Notes: a model not told the origin generated them from the sequence alone. DNA of 64,000 nucleotides from Thiomicrorhabdus cannonii (GCF_013391695.1 NZ_JACBGH010000001.1:434001-498000); one strand, 5' to 3'; positions 25,436-35,336 are shown, counted from the stretch's first letter. Made by a program: numbers and translations.

Positions 25436-26734
25436 ATGACAACATCTCTTTCCAAGCGACTTTACACGCTGTTTTTCGCACTGTTTACCGCCCTGCTGGT
25501 TTACGCGCCGGCGAGTCAGGCCGACCAGCTGATCGACCGCATTGCCGCGGTGGTTGACCACCAGATCATCCTGCAAAGCGAACTGCAGCAAAAAACCATC
25601 GAAGCCGCCCAGGAGTTGCGTGCCAAACAGATTCCCATCAGCAATCCGGCCGAACTGCAAGCCCAGGTGCTTGACAATATGATTATGGAAATCCTGCAAA
25701 AACAACGCGCCGCCCAGCTTGGCCTGTCGGTATCGGACGACGAGATCAACCAGCGCCTGCTGGAGATCGCCAACCAGAACAATATGACCCTGCCGCAGCT
25801 GCGTGACCGCCTCAACAGCGAAATGAACGACGGCTTTATGAAATTCCGCGCCAAACTGCAAACCCAGCTGCTGATTCAAAAAGTGCGCGAGCAGGAGATC
25901 ATCAGCCGCACCATGGTCACCGACGATGAGATCAACAACTACCTGCAGCGCAACCGCCTGGACAGCAGCAGCACCGAATACCACCTGCGCCATATTCTGG
26001 TCACCCTGCCCGAATCAGCCACGCAGGCCGACCGCGATGCGGCGTTGCAAGAGATCAACGAGATCGCCGCACGCATCCGCAGCGGCGAGGATTTCAGCCA
26101 GATGGCGGTGCGTTATTCCAAAGGTAGCCAAGCGCTAAGCGGAGGCGACTTGGGCTGGCTTAAACAGGAGCAGATTCCAACCTTCTTCGACAAGGAACTT
26201 AAAAACTTGCAGCCCGGCCAGGTCAGCGAGGTGATTTCCAGTCCGAGCGGCTTCCACCTGATCAAGCTCGAAGAGGTGCGTGATGCGCAGCGTCAGATGA
26301 TTACCCAATACCATCTGCACCGCTTCCTGATTTTGGACGACTCTGCCCGCCAAAACCGCATTCCGTTGGAAATCCGCCAGTTGTTAGAACAGATTCGCTC
26401 ACTTGAGGAGTTCAATGCGCTGAAATCCCGCTATGCGGACATTCCGGCCGAGGTGAATGCCAATATGGATCAGGGCTGGAAAGTGGCCGACGAGCTGACA
26501 CCGGCGCTGCAGCGCGAGTTGAGCCAATTACAGCCCAACCGGATGGCCACCCCGATTGCCACCGAAAAAGGCTGGGTGTTGTATTTCACCGAAGCCGTGC
26601 GTCAGGTGGATGCCAACGAGAACAGCGAACGCCAGCAGGCGATTCAAGCCATCCGCATCCGCAAGGCCAACGAAACCTTTGAAATCTGGTTGCGCCGCCT
26701 GCGTGACGAAGCCTTTGTGGATATTAGAATTTAA
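25436..26734 (+). CDS. surA: Periplasmic chaperone and prolyl isomerase SurA
   Basis: A 432-residue chaperone for outer-membrane proteins including LptD. A signal peptide ends near ASQA-DQL, followed by the N-domain (DRIAAVVDHQIILQSEL). The first parvulin domain covers about 180-285 (YHLRHILVTLP, GGDLGWLKQEQIPTFF, GFHLIKLEEV). The second, about 290-395, is divergent but present (YHLHRFLILDD, DQGWKVADEL). The lptD-surA-pdxA-rsmA-apaH order is the classical enterobacterial superoperon. ACAGGCC-like sequence precedes it but only partly matches the repeat. Confidence 0.95.
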   Translation: MTTSLSKRLYTLFFALFTALLVYAPASQADQLIDRIAAVVDHQIILQSELQQKTIEAAQELRAKQIPISNPAELQAQVLDNMIMEILQKQRAAQLGLSVSDDEINQRLLEIANQNNMTLPQLRDRLNSEMNDGFMKFRAKLQTQLLIQKVREQEIISRTMVTDDEINNYLQRNRLDSSSTEYHLRHILVTLPESATQADRDAALQEINEIAARIRSGEDFSQMAVRYSKGSQALSGGDLGWLKQEQIPTFFDKELKNLQPGQVSEVISSPSGFHLIKLEEVRDAQRQMITQYHLHRFLILDDSARQNRIPLEIRQLLEQIRSLEEFNALKSRYADIPAEVNANMDQGWKVADELTPALQRELSQLQPNRMATPIATEKGWVLYFTEAVRQVDANENSERQQAIQAIRIRKANETFEIWLRRLRDEAFVDIRI

Positions 26735-26751
26735 CACCATTCAACATTTTC

Positions 26752-26785
26752 AACAGGCCGGGTTGACCCGGCCTGCTCACTTTTG
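26752..26785 (+). terminator. Repeat-pair hairpin between surA and pdxA
   Basis: AACAGGCCGGGT (26752-26763) faces ACCCGGCCTGCT (26766-26777), followed by CACTTTT. One pair is mismatched at the base of the stem. It lies inside what should be one operon, so it may act as an attenuator that lowers pdxA expression relative to surA. Confidence 0.65.
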
Positions 26786-26812
26786 GAAACCCCATTTTCA
26801 GGAAACCGTTTT

Positions 26813-27802
26813 ATGACTCGACGTTTAGTGATTACCTCCGGCGAACCTGCCGGCATCGGCCCCGATCTGGTGATTGCGCTGGCGCAATGCGACTGGCCGG
26901 TCGAACTGGTGGTGCTGGCCGACCGCGACGTGATTGCGCAGCGTGCCGCACAGCTGGGCGTGGCAATCGAGCTTGTCGACTACCGTGCCGAGGCCGCCGC
27001 CCAACCCAGCCGGGCCGGCAAAATGATCTTGGAACACCTTCCTGTGGCGCAAACCGTTATTCCCGGCAGACTCAATGCCGCCAACGCCGGCTTCGTCATC
27101 ACCATGCTGAAACGCGCCATTCACGGCTGCCTGAGCGGCGAATTCGCCGCCATGGTCACTGGCCCGGTGCATAAAGGCATTATCAACGAAGCCGGCCTGC
27201 CGTTCAGCGGCCACACCGAACTGCTTGCCGAAGAGAGTCGCACCGACCGCGTGGTCATGATGCTCGCCACCCCCGGCCTGCGTGTTGCCTTGGTGACCAC
27301 GCATCTGCCGCTGGCGGAGGTTCCCAAAGCGATCACCCAGCCGTTGCTGACCGAGATTCTGAGCATCACCCACCGCTCTCTCAAAGAGCAGTTCGGCATC
27401 AAGGAACCGCATATTCTGGTGGCCGGACTCAATCCGCACGCCGGCGAAAGCGGTCACATGGGGCGCGAGGAGATCGATGTCATCGAACCCGTGCTGGAAC
27501 GACTGCGCAGCAGCATGAAACTCTACGGCCCGCTGCCGGCCGACACCCTGTTCACCCCCAAATACCTTGAAAAGGCCGATGCGGTGGTGGCGATGTACCA
27601 CGACCAGGGCTTGCCGGTGTTGAAACACATGGGCTTCGGCAATGCGGTGAATGTGACCTTGGGATTGCCGTTTGTGCGCACCTCGGTCGATCACGGCACG
27701 GCGCTCGATCTGGCGGGCAGTGGCAAAGCCGATACCGGCAGCTTCCGCTACGCGATTGACGTGGCCCTGGAGATGATCGGTGCGGAGGCTGACAATGGCT
27801 AA
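26813..27802 (+). CDS. pdxA: 4-hydroxythreonine-4-phosphate dehydrogenase
   Basis: A 329-residue NAD-dependent enzyme of pyridoxal-phosphate synthesis. The ATG at 26813, preceded by CAGGAAA, gives the family N-terminus [18 protein letters not shown]. Metal-site His occur in [10 protein letters not shown], in GLNPHAGE and in [15 protein letters not shown]; the C-terminal [18 protein letters not shown] is also conserved. Its end overlaps the rsmA start by 8 bp. Confidence 0.95.
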   Translation: MTRRLVITSGEPAGIGPDLVIALAQCDWPVELVVLADRDVIAQRAAQLGVAIELVDYRAEAAAQPSRAGKMILEHLPVAQTVIPGRLNAANAGFVITMLKRAIHGCLSGEFAAMVTGPVHKGIINEAGLPFSGHTELLAEESRTDRVVMMLATPGLRVALVTTHLPLAEVPKAITQPLLTEILSITHRSLKEQFGIKEPHILVAGLNPHAGESGHMGREEIDVIEPVLERLRSSMKLYGPLPADTLFTPKYLEKADAVVAMYHDQGLPVLKHMGFGNAVNVTLGLPFVRTSVDHGTALDLAGSGKADTGSFRYAIDVALEMIGAEADNG

Positions 27803-28646
27803 ACAAGAGCGCCGTCCATCGCGCAAAAACGGTTCTTCAGGTTCGGCCAGCTCCGGCCACAAACACAAAAAACAGTTCGGCCAGAACTTCCTCAACAACC
27901 CGCAGATCATCCGCCAGATTGTCGCCTCCATCCGCCCGCAGGCCGATGACCATCTGGTCGAAATCGGCCCCGGTGAAGCCGCACTGACCGCCCCGCTGCT
28001 GGAGGTAGTGCGCAAGATGGACATTATCGAAATCGATAACGACCTGATTGGCCCGCTGACCAAAAAGTTCGGTTCCAACCCGGCCTTCCATCTGCATCAC
28101 ACCGACGCCCTGAGCTTCGACTACGCCACCCTGTTGGGCGAAAATGAAGAGACGCTGCGGGTGGTCGGCAACCTGCCCTATAACATTTCCAGCCCGCTGC
28201 TGTTCCATCTGCTGGAGTACGCCGAGCACATCAAAGACATGCACTTCATGCTGCAAAAAGAGGTGGTGGATCGCATCTGCGCCGCCCCCGGCAGCAAGAC
28301 CTTCGGCCGTCTGAGTGTGATGATGCAGTACGCCTGCGAAACCGAATACCTGTTTACCGTCGGGCCGGAAAATTTCACGCCGCCACCCAAGGTAGATTCC
28401 GCCATCGTGCGTCTGCTGCCTTACCGCCAAAAACCGTTTGTGGCGGCCAATGAAACCGATTTTGCCGAGGTGGTCAAGCAGGCCTTCAGCCAGAAACGCA
28501 AGACCCTGCGCAATACGCTGAAGGGCTGGCTGGATGGTGAGGCGATTGAAAGCCTGGGGATCGACCCGGGCGATCGCGCCGAAAGTTTGAGCGTGGCGCA
28601 GTTTGTGGCCTTAGCGAACTTGTATACACAGAAAAAAGGGCAGTAA
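27795..28646 (+). CDS. rsmA: 16S rRNA dimethyladenosine methyltransferase
   Basis: Dimethylates A1518 and A1519 of 16S rRNA during late 30S assembly. The start ATG 27795 follows GGAGG and overlaps pdxA by 8 bp. A Lys/Ser/Gly-rich tail of about 30 residues precedes the usual [14 protein letters not shown]-binding [18 protein letters not shown] and the catalytic [11 protein letters not shown] are intact. In the family the first SAM motif is usually GPGxGxLT; the Ala replacement is mild. 283 residues in all. Confidence 0.95.
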   Translation: MAKQERRPSRKNGSSGSASSGHKHKKQFGQNFLNNPQIIRQIVASIRPQADDHLVEIGPGEAALTAPLLEVVRKMDIIEIDNDLIGPLTKKFGSNPAFHLHHTDALSFDYATLLGENEETLRVVGNLPYNISSPLLFHLLEYAEHIKDMHFMLQKEVVDRICAAPGSKTFGRLSVMMQYACETEYLFTVGPENFTPPPKVDSAIVRLLPYRQKPFVAANETDFAEVVKQAFSQKRKTLRNTLKGWLDGEAIESLGIDPGDRAESLSVAQFVALANLYTQKKGQ

Positions 28647-28654
28647 GGCAGGCT

Positions 28655-29524
28655 ATGGCAACCTACATTATCGGCGATCTGCAAGGCTGTTATGACGAAC
28701 TGCAAGCGCTTTTGCAGCAGATCGGCTATGCAGCGGAAACGGATGAGTTATGGTTTGTCGGCGATATTGTCAATCGCGGGCCGAAATCGCTGGAGTGTCT
28801 GCGCTTCGTCAAACAGCTCGAAGAGCAGGGGCGCGCCAAGATGGTGTTGGGTAATCACGACTTTCACCTGCTGGCGGCCTATTCCGGTCTGAAACGCTTC
28901 CAGTCCAAATCGGACACGCTCGACGACATCTTCGCCGCCCATGACGCGCCTGAACTCATCGACTGGCTGCGACGCCAGCCGCTGATGGTGAGCCATCCGC
29001 TGTACGAGGTGGTCATGGTGCATGCCGGCATTCCGCCGCAATGGAGCATTGCACAGGCACAGGCGCTGGCCAAGGAAGTGGAACCGCATCTGCGAGGCGA
29101 CAACTGGCAGACGTTTGTGACCGAACATCTGTTTGGCGGCGAACCGGATAGCTGGTGCGACTCGCTGCAAGGCTGGGACCGCATCCGCTATATCGTCAAC
29201 GCCTTTGCACGCATGCGTTACTGCAATGCCCAGGGGCAGCTGGAGTTCAAACTCAAATCGGCGCCGGGCGAACACCCTAGCGGAAATGCAGGCGCTTTCC
29301 ATCCGTGGTTTGTGCACCCCAACCGTAAAAACAAAACCCATGAGATCTTTTTCGGCCACTGGTCGACACTCGGCGCGATGGACGCCTACGGCATCCACTC
29401 CACCGACACCGGCTGCCTGTGGGGCGGCCTGCTGACGGCCTACTGTCTGGAAACCAGACGGCGTCATACCTTACAATGCATACAGAAGTGCCAACCCAAA
29501 ATCAAAAAGACAGCCAAACAATAA
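28655..29524 (+). CDS. apaH: Bis(5'-nucleosyl)-tetraphosphatase, symmetrical
   Basis: Splits Ap4A into two ADP and also decaps Np4-capped RNA. The 289-residue metallophosphatase carries GDLQGCYDEL, GDIVNRGPKSL, GNHDFHLL and, later, MVHAGIPPQWS and FGHWSTLGA, supplying the binuclear metal ligands. It starts 8 bp after rsmA, as expected for this operon. Confidence 0.95.
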   Translation: MATYIIGDLQGCYDELQALLQQIGYAAETDELWFVGDIVNRGPKSLECLRFVKQLEEQGRAKMVLGNHDFHLLAAYSGLKRFQSKSDTLDDIFAAHDAPELIDWLRRQPLMVSHPLYEVVMVHAGIPPQWSIAQAQALAKEVEPHLRGDNWQTFVTEHLFGGEPDSWCDSLQGWDRIRYIVNAFARMRYCNAQGQLEFKLKSAPGEHPSGNAGAFHPWFVHPNRKNKTHEIFFGHWSTLGAMDAYGIHSTDTGCLWGGLLTAYCLETRRRHTLQCIQKCQPKIKKTAKQ

Positions 29525-29563
29525 GGCTGCGACCCTATCACTGAGAGGCGGATTGAAGGAAGA

Positions 29564-30121
29564 ATGGAAGCGACCAACCCAAGCGAAAACAACAGCGAAA
29601 ACCCGATTCCCAGCGCGGAAACCATGCTGGCGCGCCTTGCAGCCGTGGATGTCAGCCAGTTTGATCTGGCGGCCACCGCCAATCAGCTAAAAGGCAACAA
29701 GCAGTGGATATCGATTCTGACCATTCCGGTCAGCGCCATTTTGCTGATGATTTTCACCCTGCTCGGCACCTTTCTGTTCGATGCCCCGATCGCCAGTTTT
29801 CTGATTTCCGCGGGTGTGATTTATGTGGTGGGACGCATGTTCGACCAGTATGAACAGCAATACCGGCTGCGCGCGCGTCAGCTGGTGATGCGCCGCATTG
29901 CCGAAACCGAAGGCGAGTTCGGACTGATTCCGCATTTCAAGCATTTTCTGCCGACCAAATACCGACACCTCTGGCAATCGCTGCGCAAAGGCAATTATCT
30001 GTATATTGACCAGTACATTCAGGCGGTTTCCCTGCTACAGAACAAGCTGGAACCGGCCAAATTCACCAAAATCTGGCATTTGCACCATCCCGAAATCGCG
30101 CCGCCGGAGGACGAAGAATAA
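29564..30121 (+). CDS. Hypothetical two-helix membrane protein
   Basis: A 185-residue protein, last of the lptD-apaH run (39 bp after apaH). Residues 1-45 are polar, two adjacent hydrophobic segments follow (ISILTIPVSAILLMIFTLLG and APIASFLISAGVIYVVG), and the last 100 residues are a charged cytoplasmic domain with many Tyr, Arg and His. No family recognised. The ATG follows GGAAGA. Confidence 0.7.
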   Translation: MEATNPSENNSENPIPSAETMLARLAAVDVSQFDLAATANQLKGNKQWISILTIPVSAILLMIFTLLGTFLFDAPIASFLISAGVIYVVGRMFDQYEQQYRLRARQLVMRRIAETEGEFGLIPHFKHFLPTKYRHLWQSLRKGNYLYIDQYIQAVSLLQNKLEPAKFTKIWHLHHPEIAPPEDEE

Positions 30122-30123
30122 AC

Positions 30124-30143
30124 TCAGCAGGCCGGGTAGCCCG
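30124..30143. repeat. Degenerate copy of the GGCCGGGT repeat
   Basis: CTCAGCAGGCCGGGTAG with a partial inverted GCCCGCCGG beside it, directly after the stop of the two-helix membrane protein and before the converging bolA gene. One base differs from the core. Confidence 0.5.
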
Positions 30144-30150
30144 CCGGACA

Positions 30151-30453
30151 TCAGTGACCGCCGCCGCACTTTGGCGAGGCGGGTGCCTGAGCGCCGAGCT
30201 GCTGCCACTCTTCGGGCGTATAGGTGTGCAACGCCAGCGCATGGAACTGCGGCATCAGTTCACTCAATGCCTTGTATACCGCTTGCTGGCGTTTGACTTT
30301 GGACTGGCCGCTAAAATCGTCGGATACCAGCGTCAGTTTGAAGTGCGATTCGGTCTGCGGGCCGGCGTGCATATGACTTTCGTTCAGCAGCTCGATAAAG
30401 CTGATTTGAAAATTTTGGCGAATGGCTTGTTCGATCTGGGGTTGTAGCAACAT
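30151..30453 (-). CDS. bolA: BolA family protein
   Basis: A 100-residue BolA-like protein, a KH-like fold that works with monothiol glutaredoxins in iron-sulfur trafficking and, in E. coli, affects morphology under stress. HAGPQTESHFKLTLVSDDFSG and RQQAVYKALSELMPQFHALALHTYTPEEW define the family; the His residues of this core bind the shared cluster. The acidic-poor tail PKCGGGH is unusual and could bind metal. It might be ibaG-like rather than bolA proper. Confidence 0.88.
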   Translation of the reverse strand: MLLQPQIEQAIRQNFQISFIELLNESHMHAGPQTESHFKLTLVSDDFSGQSKVKRQQAVYKALSELMPQFHALALHTYTPEEWQQLGAQAPASPKCGGGH

Positions 30454-30502
30454 TTGAAAAGTTCCTGTTTAATCGGGTACGAATCCATAAAGTATAAAAC
30501 TG

Positions 30503-30519
30503 TTGTATAGGCCATACAA
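30503..30519. promoter_or_regulatory. Small palindrome upstream of the DsrE-like gene
   Basis: TTGTAT and ATACAA flank AGGCC, a perfect 6-bp inverted repeat 79 bp before the DsrE-like gene and 50 bp from the bolA start. It may be a dimeric regulator site; no known consensus is claimed. Confidence 0.3.
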
Positions 30520-30597
30520 AACTTTTTATCAATAAAGCCGCATATGATTTATCATGTTCGATACAGAAAATAGTGAGTCAACCATAGGAGTCCAACC

Positions 30598-31119
30598 ATG
30601 AGCCGCATGAAATCCCTTCTCACCTTCGCTTTCACCCTTTACCTGGCCGCTTTCGGTTTAACGGCGCACGCTGCGGATCAGGTCGCAAGCGACTTCCGTC
30701 TGAAACCGGTGCCGGAATTGCAGGATCCGCCGAGCGGACGTTTTCCCGGTGATCCGGCCGAGCATAAGGCGCTGTATATGTGGAACAGCAATGATGCGTC
30801 CTATCAGACCAGTATCCTGAATTCGATTCAGGCGATGATCAAATACTATGGCGACAATGTCGAGATTGCCGTCGTCGCCATCGGCCCGGGCATGCATGCC
30901 TTGGCTAAAAAACCGTTACGCGAGGTCGATCCGCTGAACTATGCCCGCGTGGAAAGTTTTGCCAAGGATTACAAAGTGCGCTGGATCGCCTGCGGCAGCA
31001 CCATGAACACGGTGCATTGGACGCATTCCGACATCCGCCCTTTTGCCGAGTTTGCCGAAGTGGGTGCGGCGGCTCTGATGGAGCTGCAGGAAGAAGGCTT
31101 TAAGATGATTGTGTGGTAA
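30598..31119 (+). CDS. Secreted DsrE/DsrF-like protein
   Basis: A 173-residue exported protein, with a signal peptide ending near AHA-ADQ. The body follows the DsrE-like alpha/beta pattern: ALYMWNSNDAS, a helix (QTSILNSIQAMIKYYG), VEIAVVAIGPGMHALAKKP, and a buried Cys in RWIACGSTMNTV. DsrE-family proteins carry sulfur as Cys persulfide or assist sulfur transfer. Exported forms are common in sulfur-oxidising bacteria, which fits the rhodaneses at 14-15 kb. Single gene with GGAG ribosome site. Confidence 0.72.
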   Translation: MSRMKSLLTFAFTLYLAAFGLTAHAADQVASDFRLKPVPELQDPPSGRFPGDPAEHKALYMWNSNDASYQTSILNSIQAMIKYYGDNVEIAVVAIGPGMHALAKKPLREVDPLNYARVESFAKDYKVRWIACGSTMNTVHWTHSDIRPFAEFAEVGAAALMELQEEGFKMIVW

Positions 31120-31217
31120 TCCACCAGCGAATTCCCCACTGCCCATTTTCCTGCTTTTTCTACTTCAACACCGCGCCGGGAAAGCGTTAACAACACTGAC
31201 CCGGCGAGGCTTTCTCC

Positions 31218-32093
31218 CTAAACGCTTTTATCCTCGTTGCCCGACAGCAATGTCTGAAACGCTGCGTTTTCGTGCAGTTCGGCAAAGATCGCATCCTCCA
31301 GAATCTGCTCGCGATAGCCTTCGGAGCCCTCCAGCGCCCTGCGCAGATACTCCACCGCCTCGACAGGTTTATGCAATAACGCGTGTGCGCCGGCCAGCTG
31401 ATAAAAGGCGTGGCGGTTCTCCGGTTCAATCGCCAACGCCTGCTGGCACAGATTGATCGCCCATTGCGGTTCGTTCATCTCCAACGCCGTATCGGCCTTG
31501 TAGGTCAGCGCCTCGGCATTGTGCGGATCGAGCTTCAGAATCTGGTCATAGATCGCCAGACGGTTGCTCAAAATGGTTTCCTGAGCAGCCTTGAGCCACA
31601 GACTGTGGATATCCTGATGCTGCGCCAGATTCTGCTGCGCATGGCGGATGCCCTTGCTTTTGTGATTCAAGTCCTCTTCCAGCTTGGCCAGACGCGCCTC
31701 GTAAAGCGCCACCATCTCGTTGACCTTGCTGTCGGCCAGGTGATGCACCCTCTCCTTAATGTCGCGGATCGAGTTCCAGCCGACCAAAAGCAATACCGAA
31801 CTGATGCCGGCGATCAGATAGAAGAAATAGGTCACCGTGTCGGTGGCATAAGCGACCGCCCGCTGCGTGGCGGCAAGTTCACGGTCCACCACCTCTTTGG
31901 TGAGGGTCACGTCAAGCGCGTTCATATCAACCCGCAGCTGGCGTAATTCGTCCATCACATAGCGCTCCACAAAAGGGTTGTAGAGCGGCTCCTGCAGTTC
32001 ATCGACCTGCTGGGTCTGTTTGTCGTGGTACTGCGCGGCAATGGCGCTTCCAGACACCGACAACAAGCCGAGAATCAATATCAATGCACGCAT
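31218..32093 (-). CDS. Membrane-anchored TPR protein
   Basis: A 291-residue protein with a signal peptide (cleavage near AIAA-QYH), a periplasmic stretch, one transmembrane helix (TYFFYLIAGISSVLLLVGW, about residues 88-106), a coiled coil (about 110-160) and at least two tetratricopeptide repeats (AEALTYKADTALEMNEPQWAI and RHAFYQLAGAHALLHKPVEA). This suggests a scaffold with a cytoplasmic TPR domain. It overlaps the end of ask by 13 bp, so it is co-transcribed with the ectoine genes; whether it serves osmotic stress is unknown. Confidence 0.75.
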   Translation of the reverse strand: MRALILILGLLSVSGSAIAAQYHDKQTQQVDELQEPLYNPFVERYVMDELRQLRVDMNALDVTLTKEVVDRELAATQRAVAYATDTVTYFFYLIAGISSVLLLVGWNSIRDIKERVHHLADSKVNEMVALYEARLAKLEEDLNHKSKGIRHAQQNLAQHQDIHSLWLKAAQETILSNRLAIYDQILKLDPHNAEALTYKADTALEMNEPQWAINLCQQALAIEPENRHAFYQLAGAHALLHKPVEAVEYLRRALEGSEGYREQILEDAIFAELHENAAFQTLLSGNEDKSV

Positions 32094-33496
32094 ATCGCCT
32101 CACCGTGGTTATGAATCTCGATCAGTTCGCGATGCAGCGCCTTCACGGCGTCCGCATAATCGTCTTCGTTGACCATGAACTGCATCTCCACCTGACGCGG
32201 ATTCTGATGCACCGCCTCAATATTAATGGCTTGATCCGAAAGCGTCTGCACCGCTTTGGCCAACAGCCCCTTGAGTGCCATATCGCTGCCCATCACCGAC
32301 ACCAGCGCGATTTTGGAGGTGCTCACCTGCGCATTGGGAAACAGCGTTTCGATGCGCGCCGTCAACGCCTTGAGCTTACTGAGATTGGCACGGACATAAA
32401 GGGTGATGGTATTGGCGTTAAAATCCTTGGTGACCCATTCACAGCCCTGCAGACTATCGTGCAGACGCCGCTCGTAATCGGCCTGCTGGCCGAGCATCTC
32501 CTGATCGAAAATCTCCAACGCCACCAGGCGGGACATGCCGGCGATGATTTCGACCTGCGGCACCTGCGAAACATAGTCGTCGCTGATCAGCGTGCCGTGG
32601 TGCTGCGGCTCGAAGGTGTTCTTGATACGCAACGGGATTTGCGCCTGCCGCAACCCTTTGGCGGCGCGCGGATGGATCGCCTCCATCCCCAGATTGGCCA
32701 GCTGGTCGGCAATATCGTAATTGGTTTTGCCGATGGGCACGACCTGCGACTCCCCGACAATGCGCGGGTCGGCGCTGCTGAGATGGTACTCCTTGTGAAT
32801 CACCGCCTCGCCGGCAGCGGTCAGCACCGCAATGCGGCTGAAGGTCATTTCGCTGTAGCCGCGGTCGAAGGTGTGCATGAGGTTCTCGCTGCAATGCGCG
32901 TAACCGGTCACAATCGGCAAGGTGGTATTGAGGTCGATAGCGTCGAATGCGTCGGTAATCAAGCTATCAAGCGGTTTGATTGTGTCGTTCTGCCAACCGG
33001 TCAGATCGATGAGTTTTGCATTGACCCCTTCGGCACGCAGCAGCTCGGTCAGGTTCCAGGCGCTGTGCGCCTCCCCCAGACTGGCAAGCAGTTCGCGCAC
33101 GGTCAGCAGATGTGACTCCAGCGAGAAATGGCCGTGCCGGCAAAGGCTTTGCAAATGGCTGAGCAGTTCTTCGGTTTGCAGCAGACGCTCGGCAATAAAG
33201 GCATTGGCTCTTGCCAGCAGAAGCTCATCGTCAAACAAACCGGCATTGACCGCATGGAAGCGCTGCTGGAGCGCGTTTAGCGCGCTGCGCCAGTCCTGAC
33301 CGTCGGCAAACAGCGCAAACACCCCGGCCTGTCCGGTTTTTTTATGTTCAAGCAGTGCATCGGTAATGCCGCCATAGGCGGATACGACCAGAATACGTTG
33401 GTAAAGTGCTCCCGGATAACGCACGATGTTGTCGCGCACGGCGGCGTAATGGCTCATGGAGGTGCCGCCGATTTTTTCAACTGTTAATGTAGGCAT
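32081..33496 (-). CDS. ask: Ectoine-cluster aspartate kinase
   Basis: A 471-residue aspartokinase of the Ask_Ect type, which supplies aspartyl phosphate for ectoine without normal feedback control. VEKIGGTSMSHY is the nucleotide-binding start, and HTFDRGYSEMTFSRIAVL and KTNYDIADQLANLGMEAIHPRAAK belong to the kinase domain. Two ACT-like segments follow (SKIALVSVMGSDMALKGLLAKAV). It lies 60 bp after ectC. Confidence 0.92.
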   Translation of the reverse strand: MPTLTVEKIGGTSMSHYAAVRDNIVRYPGALYQRILVVSAYGGITDALLEHKKTGQAGVFALFADGQDWRSALNALQQRFHAVNAGLFDDELLLARANAFIAERLLQTEELLSHLQSLCRHGHFSLESHLLTVRELLASLGEAHSAWNLTELLRAEGVNAKLIDLTGWQNDTIKPLDSLITDAFDAIDLNTTLPIVTGYAHCSENLMHTFDRGYSEMTFSRIAVLTAAGEAVIHKEYHLSSADPRIVGESQVVPIGKTNYDIADQLANLGMEAIHPRAAKGLRQAQIPLRIKNTFEPQHHGTLISDDYVSQVPQVEIIAGMSRLVALEIFDQEMLGQQADYERRLHDSLQGCEWVTKDFNANTITLYVRANLSKLKALTARIETLFPNAQVSTSKIALVSVMGSDMALKGLLAKAVQTLSDQAINIEAVHQNPRQVEMQFMVNEDDYADAVKALHRELIEIHNHGEAICVH

Positions 33497-33556
33497 AATC
33501 CCTTTGTCTAATCGGTTAGAAGTCAGTGTGCTGATATGACAGCATCAAGATAAAAA

Positions 33557-33949
33557 TCATTCCGGCAACGCATAGGCGCCGTCTTTGTCATGCACCTCCC
33601 GGCCGGTGACCGGCGGGTTGAAGACACACACCATGCGCATCGCCACGCCCTTGTTGGCGCGCAGGATATGCTGGTCATGTTCATTCAATGCGTAAACCGT
33701 GCCTTCGCGGATCGGGTGAACGCTACCGTCTTTTTTCTCGACGATTTCACCCTCCCCTTCAATGCAGTAAACCGCCTCGAGATGGTGCTTGTACCACAGG
33801 TGCAGGTCCTCTCCGGCTTTGATCAGGGTATCGTGCAGCGAAAACCCCATGCCGTCCTTGGCGAGCAACAGGCGGCGGCTGTTCCATTGCGGGGTGTCCA
33901 CATCGGCGTCGGTGCCGATGACGTCGTCGTAAAGGTTTTTAACAATCAT
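33557..33949 (-). CDS. ectC: L-ectoine synthase
   Basis: Closes N-gamma-acetyl-diaminobutyrate to ectoine. The 130-residue cupin has the family pattern MIVKNLYDDVIGTDADVDTP (N-terminus), HLWYKHHLEAVYCIEGEGE (metal site) and GTVYALNEHDQHILRA. AAGGAG precedes the ATG. ectB ends 30 bp upstream. Confidence 0.96.
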   Translation of the reverse strand: MIVKNLYDDVIGTDADVDTPQWNSRRLLLAKDGMGFSLHDTLIKAGEDLHLWYKHHLEAVYCIEGEGEIVEKKDGSVHPIREGTVYALNEHDQHILRANKGVAMRMVCVFNPPVTGREVHDKDGAYALPE

Positions 33950-33979
33950 CTGTTCTCCTTAAATATCGATTTACTTGAC

Positions 33980-35248
33980 TTAAGCGGCGCTATGCTGGGC
34001 CACAGCCTCGCGCATGGCCTCCTGCAAAATGGCGTAACCTTCCTCGATCAAGGCCTCGCTGATCACCAAAGGGCCGAGAAATTTGACGACCTGCCCGTCG
34101 GAACCCGCGGTTTCAATCACCAGCCCTTTGTCAAACGCCAGCGAGCAGACCCGGCTCGCCAACGCCGAATCCTTGAACTCCATCCCCCAGATCATGCCAT
34201 AACCGCGTACATCGACAATCTGCGTCGGAAACAGCGTTTGCATCCCGTGCATTTTGGCTTCAATCAGCTGCGCCTTCTTTTTCACTTGCTCAGAAAATGA
34301 GGCATCCTGCCAGTAATAGCGAATCGCCGCATTGGACGCCACAAACGCCAGATTGTTGCCGCGGAAAGTCCCGGAATGCTCCCCCGGACTCCATTTATCG
34401 AGTTCAGGTTTGAGCAAGACCAATGACATCGGATGGCCCGCGCCGATCGACTTGGACAGGGTCACGATATCCGGCACGATACCGGCGCGCTCGAAACTGA
34501 AGAAGTCGCCGGAACGGCCATTGCCGGTCTGGATGTCATCGACAATCATCAGAATGTCGAAATCATCGCAGATCTGGCGCAGCTCTCTGAGCCATTCGGC
34601 GCCGGCCACATTGATGCCGCCTTCCGCCTGAATGGTTTCCAGCACAATCGCCGCGGGCAGTTCGGTACCGCTGGAGTCGTCCTCCAGAATCTTGCGCAGG
34701 TAGGCGATGGTATTGACCTTATCGCCCAGGTAGTTGTGAAACGGCACCTGCGTGGTATAGGCCGGCACGCCGTAGTTCTCGTCGTGGTAATAACGGTTGC
34801 CGGTAATGCTCAGGGAGCCCATCGACATGCCGTGAAAGCCATTGGTAAACGACATCACCTGGGTGCGTTTCTTGACCTTGCGGGCGATTTTCAGCGCGGT
34901 TTCCACCGCATTGGTGCCAGTTGGCCCCACAAACTGCAGTTTGTAGTCGAGGTTGCGCGGCTTGAGAATGTTGTTCACAAATCCCTCGATAAACTCGCGC
35001 TTGGCCACCGTGGCCATGTCGAGTGCGTGGCCGATGCCGTTGGCTTGCAGATAGTCGATGACGGCGTTATTGACCACCGGATTGTTGTGACCGTAGTTAA
35101 GCGCGCCGGCGCCGGCAAAAAAGTCGATATAGCGTTTGCCGTCCTCATCCCAGATCTCCGCGCCTTTGGATGTGGCGAAAGTGGTCGGGAAAGAGCGGAT
35201 ATAACCGCGCACCTCGGACTCGTATTGATTAAAAATGGATAAAGGCAT
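33980..35248 (-). CDS. ectB: Diaminobutyrate-2-oxoglutarate transaminase
   Basis: A 422-residue class III PLP aminotransferase that turns aspartate semialdehyde into L-2,4-diaminobutyrate. Features are the N-terminal FNQYESEVRGYIRSFPTTF, FVGPTGTNAVETALK, NGFHGMSMGSLSITG, IVDDIQTGNGRSGDFFSFE, and the PLP lysine in VTLSKSIGAGHPMSLVL. The ribosome site is AGAGGAAA. It follows ectA by 88 bp. Confidence 0.96.
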   Translation of the reverse strand: MPLSIFNQYESEVRGYIRSFPTTFATSKGAEIWDEDGKRYIDFFAGAGALNYGHNNPVVNNAVIDYLQANGIGHALDMATVAKREFIEGFVNNILKPRNLDYKLQFVGPTGTNAVETALKIARKVKKRTQVMSFTNGFHGMSMGSLSITGNRYYHDENYGVPAYTTQVPFHNYLGDKVNTIAYLRKILEDDSSGTELPAAIVLETIQAEGGINVAGAEWLRELRQICDDFDILMIVDDIQTGNGRSGDFFSFERAGIVPDIVTLSKSIGAGHPMSLVLLKPELDKWSPGEHSGTFRGNNLAFVASNAAIRYYWQDASFSEQVKKKAQLIEAKMHGMQTLFPTQIVDVRGYGMIWGMEFKDSALASRVCSLAFDKGLVIETAGSDGQVVKFLGPLVISEALIEEGYAILQEAMREAVAQHSAA

Positions 35249-35336
35249 AATGATTTCCTCTGAAAGTACGGTAAATAGTTAAAGCGATGCCCGGATGCAG
35301 AGTAACCGCACCTTGAGCAATGAACGTTATTTGGAA

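Noticed and set aside
33319-33342. CCCCGGCCTGTCCGGTTTTTT in ask resembling the repeat
   Set aside because: Two core differences and a conserved-looking KTGQAG coding context; likely chance.
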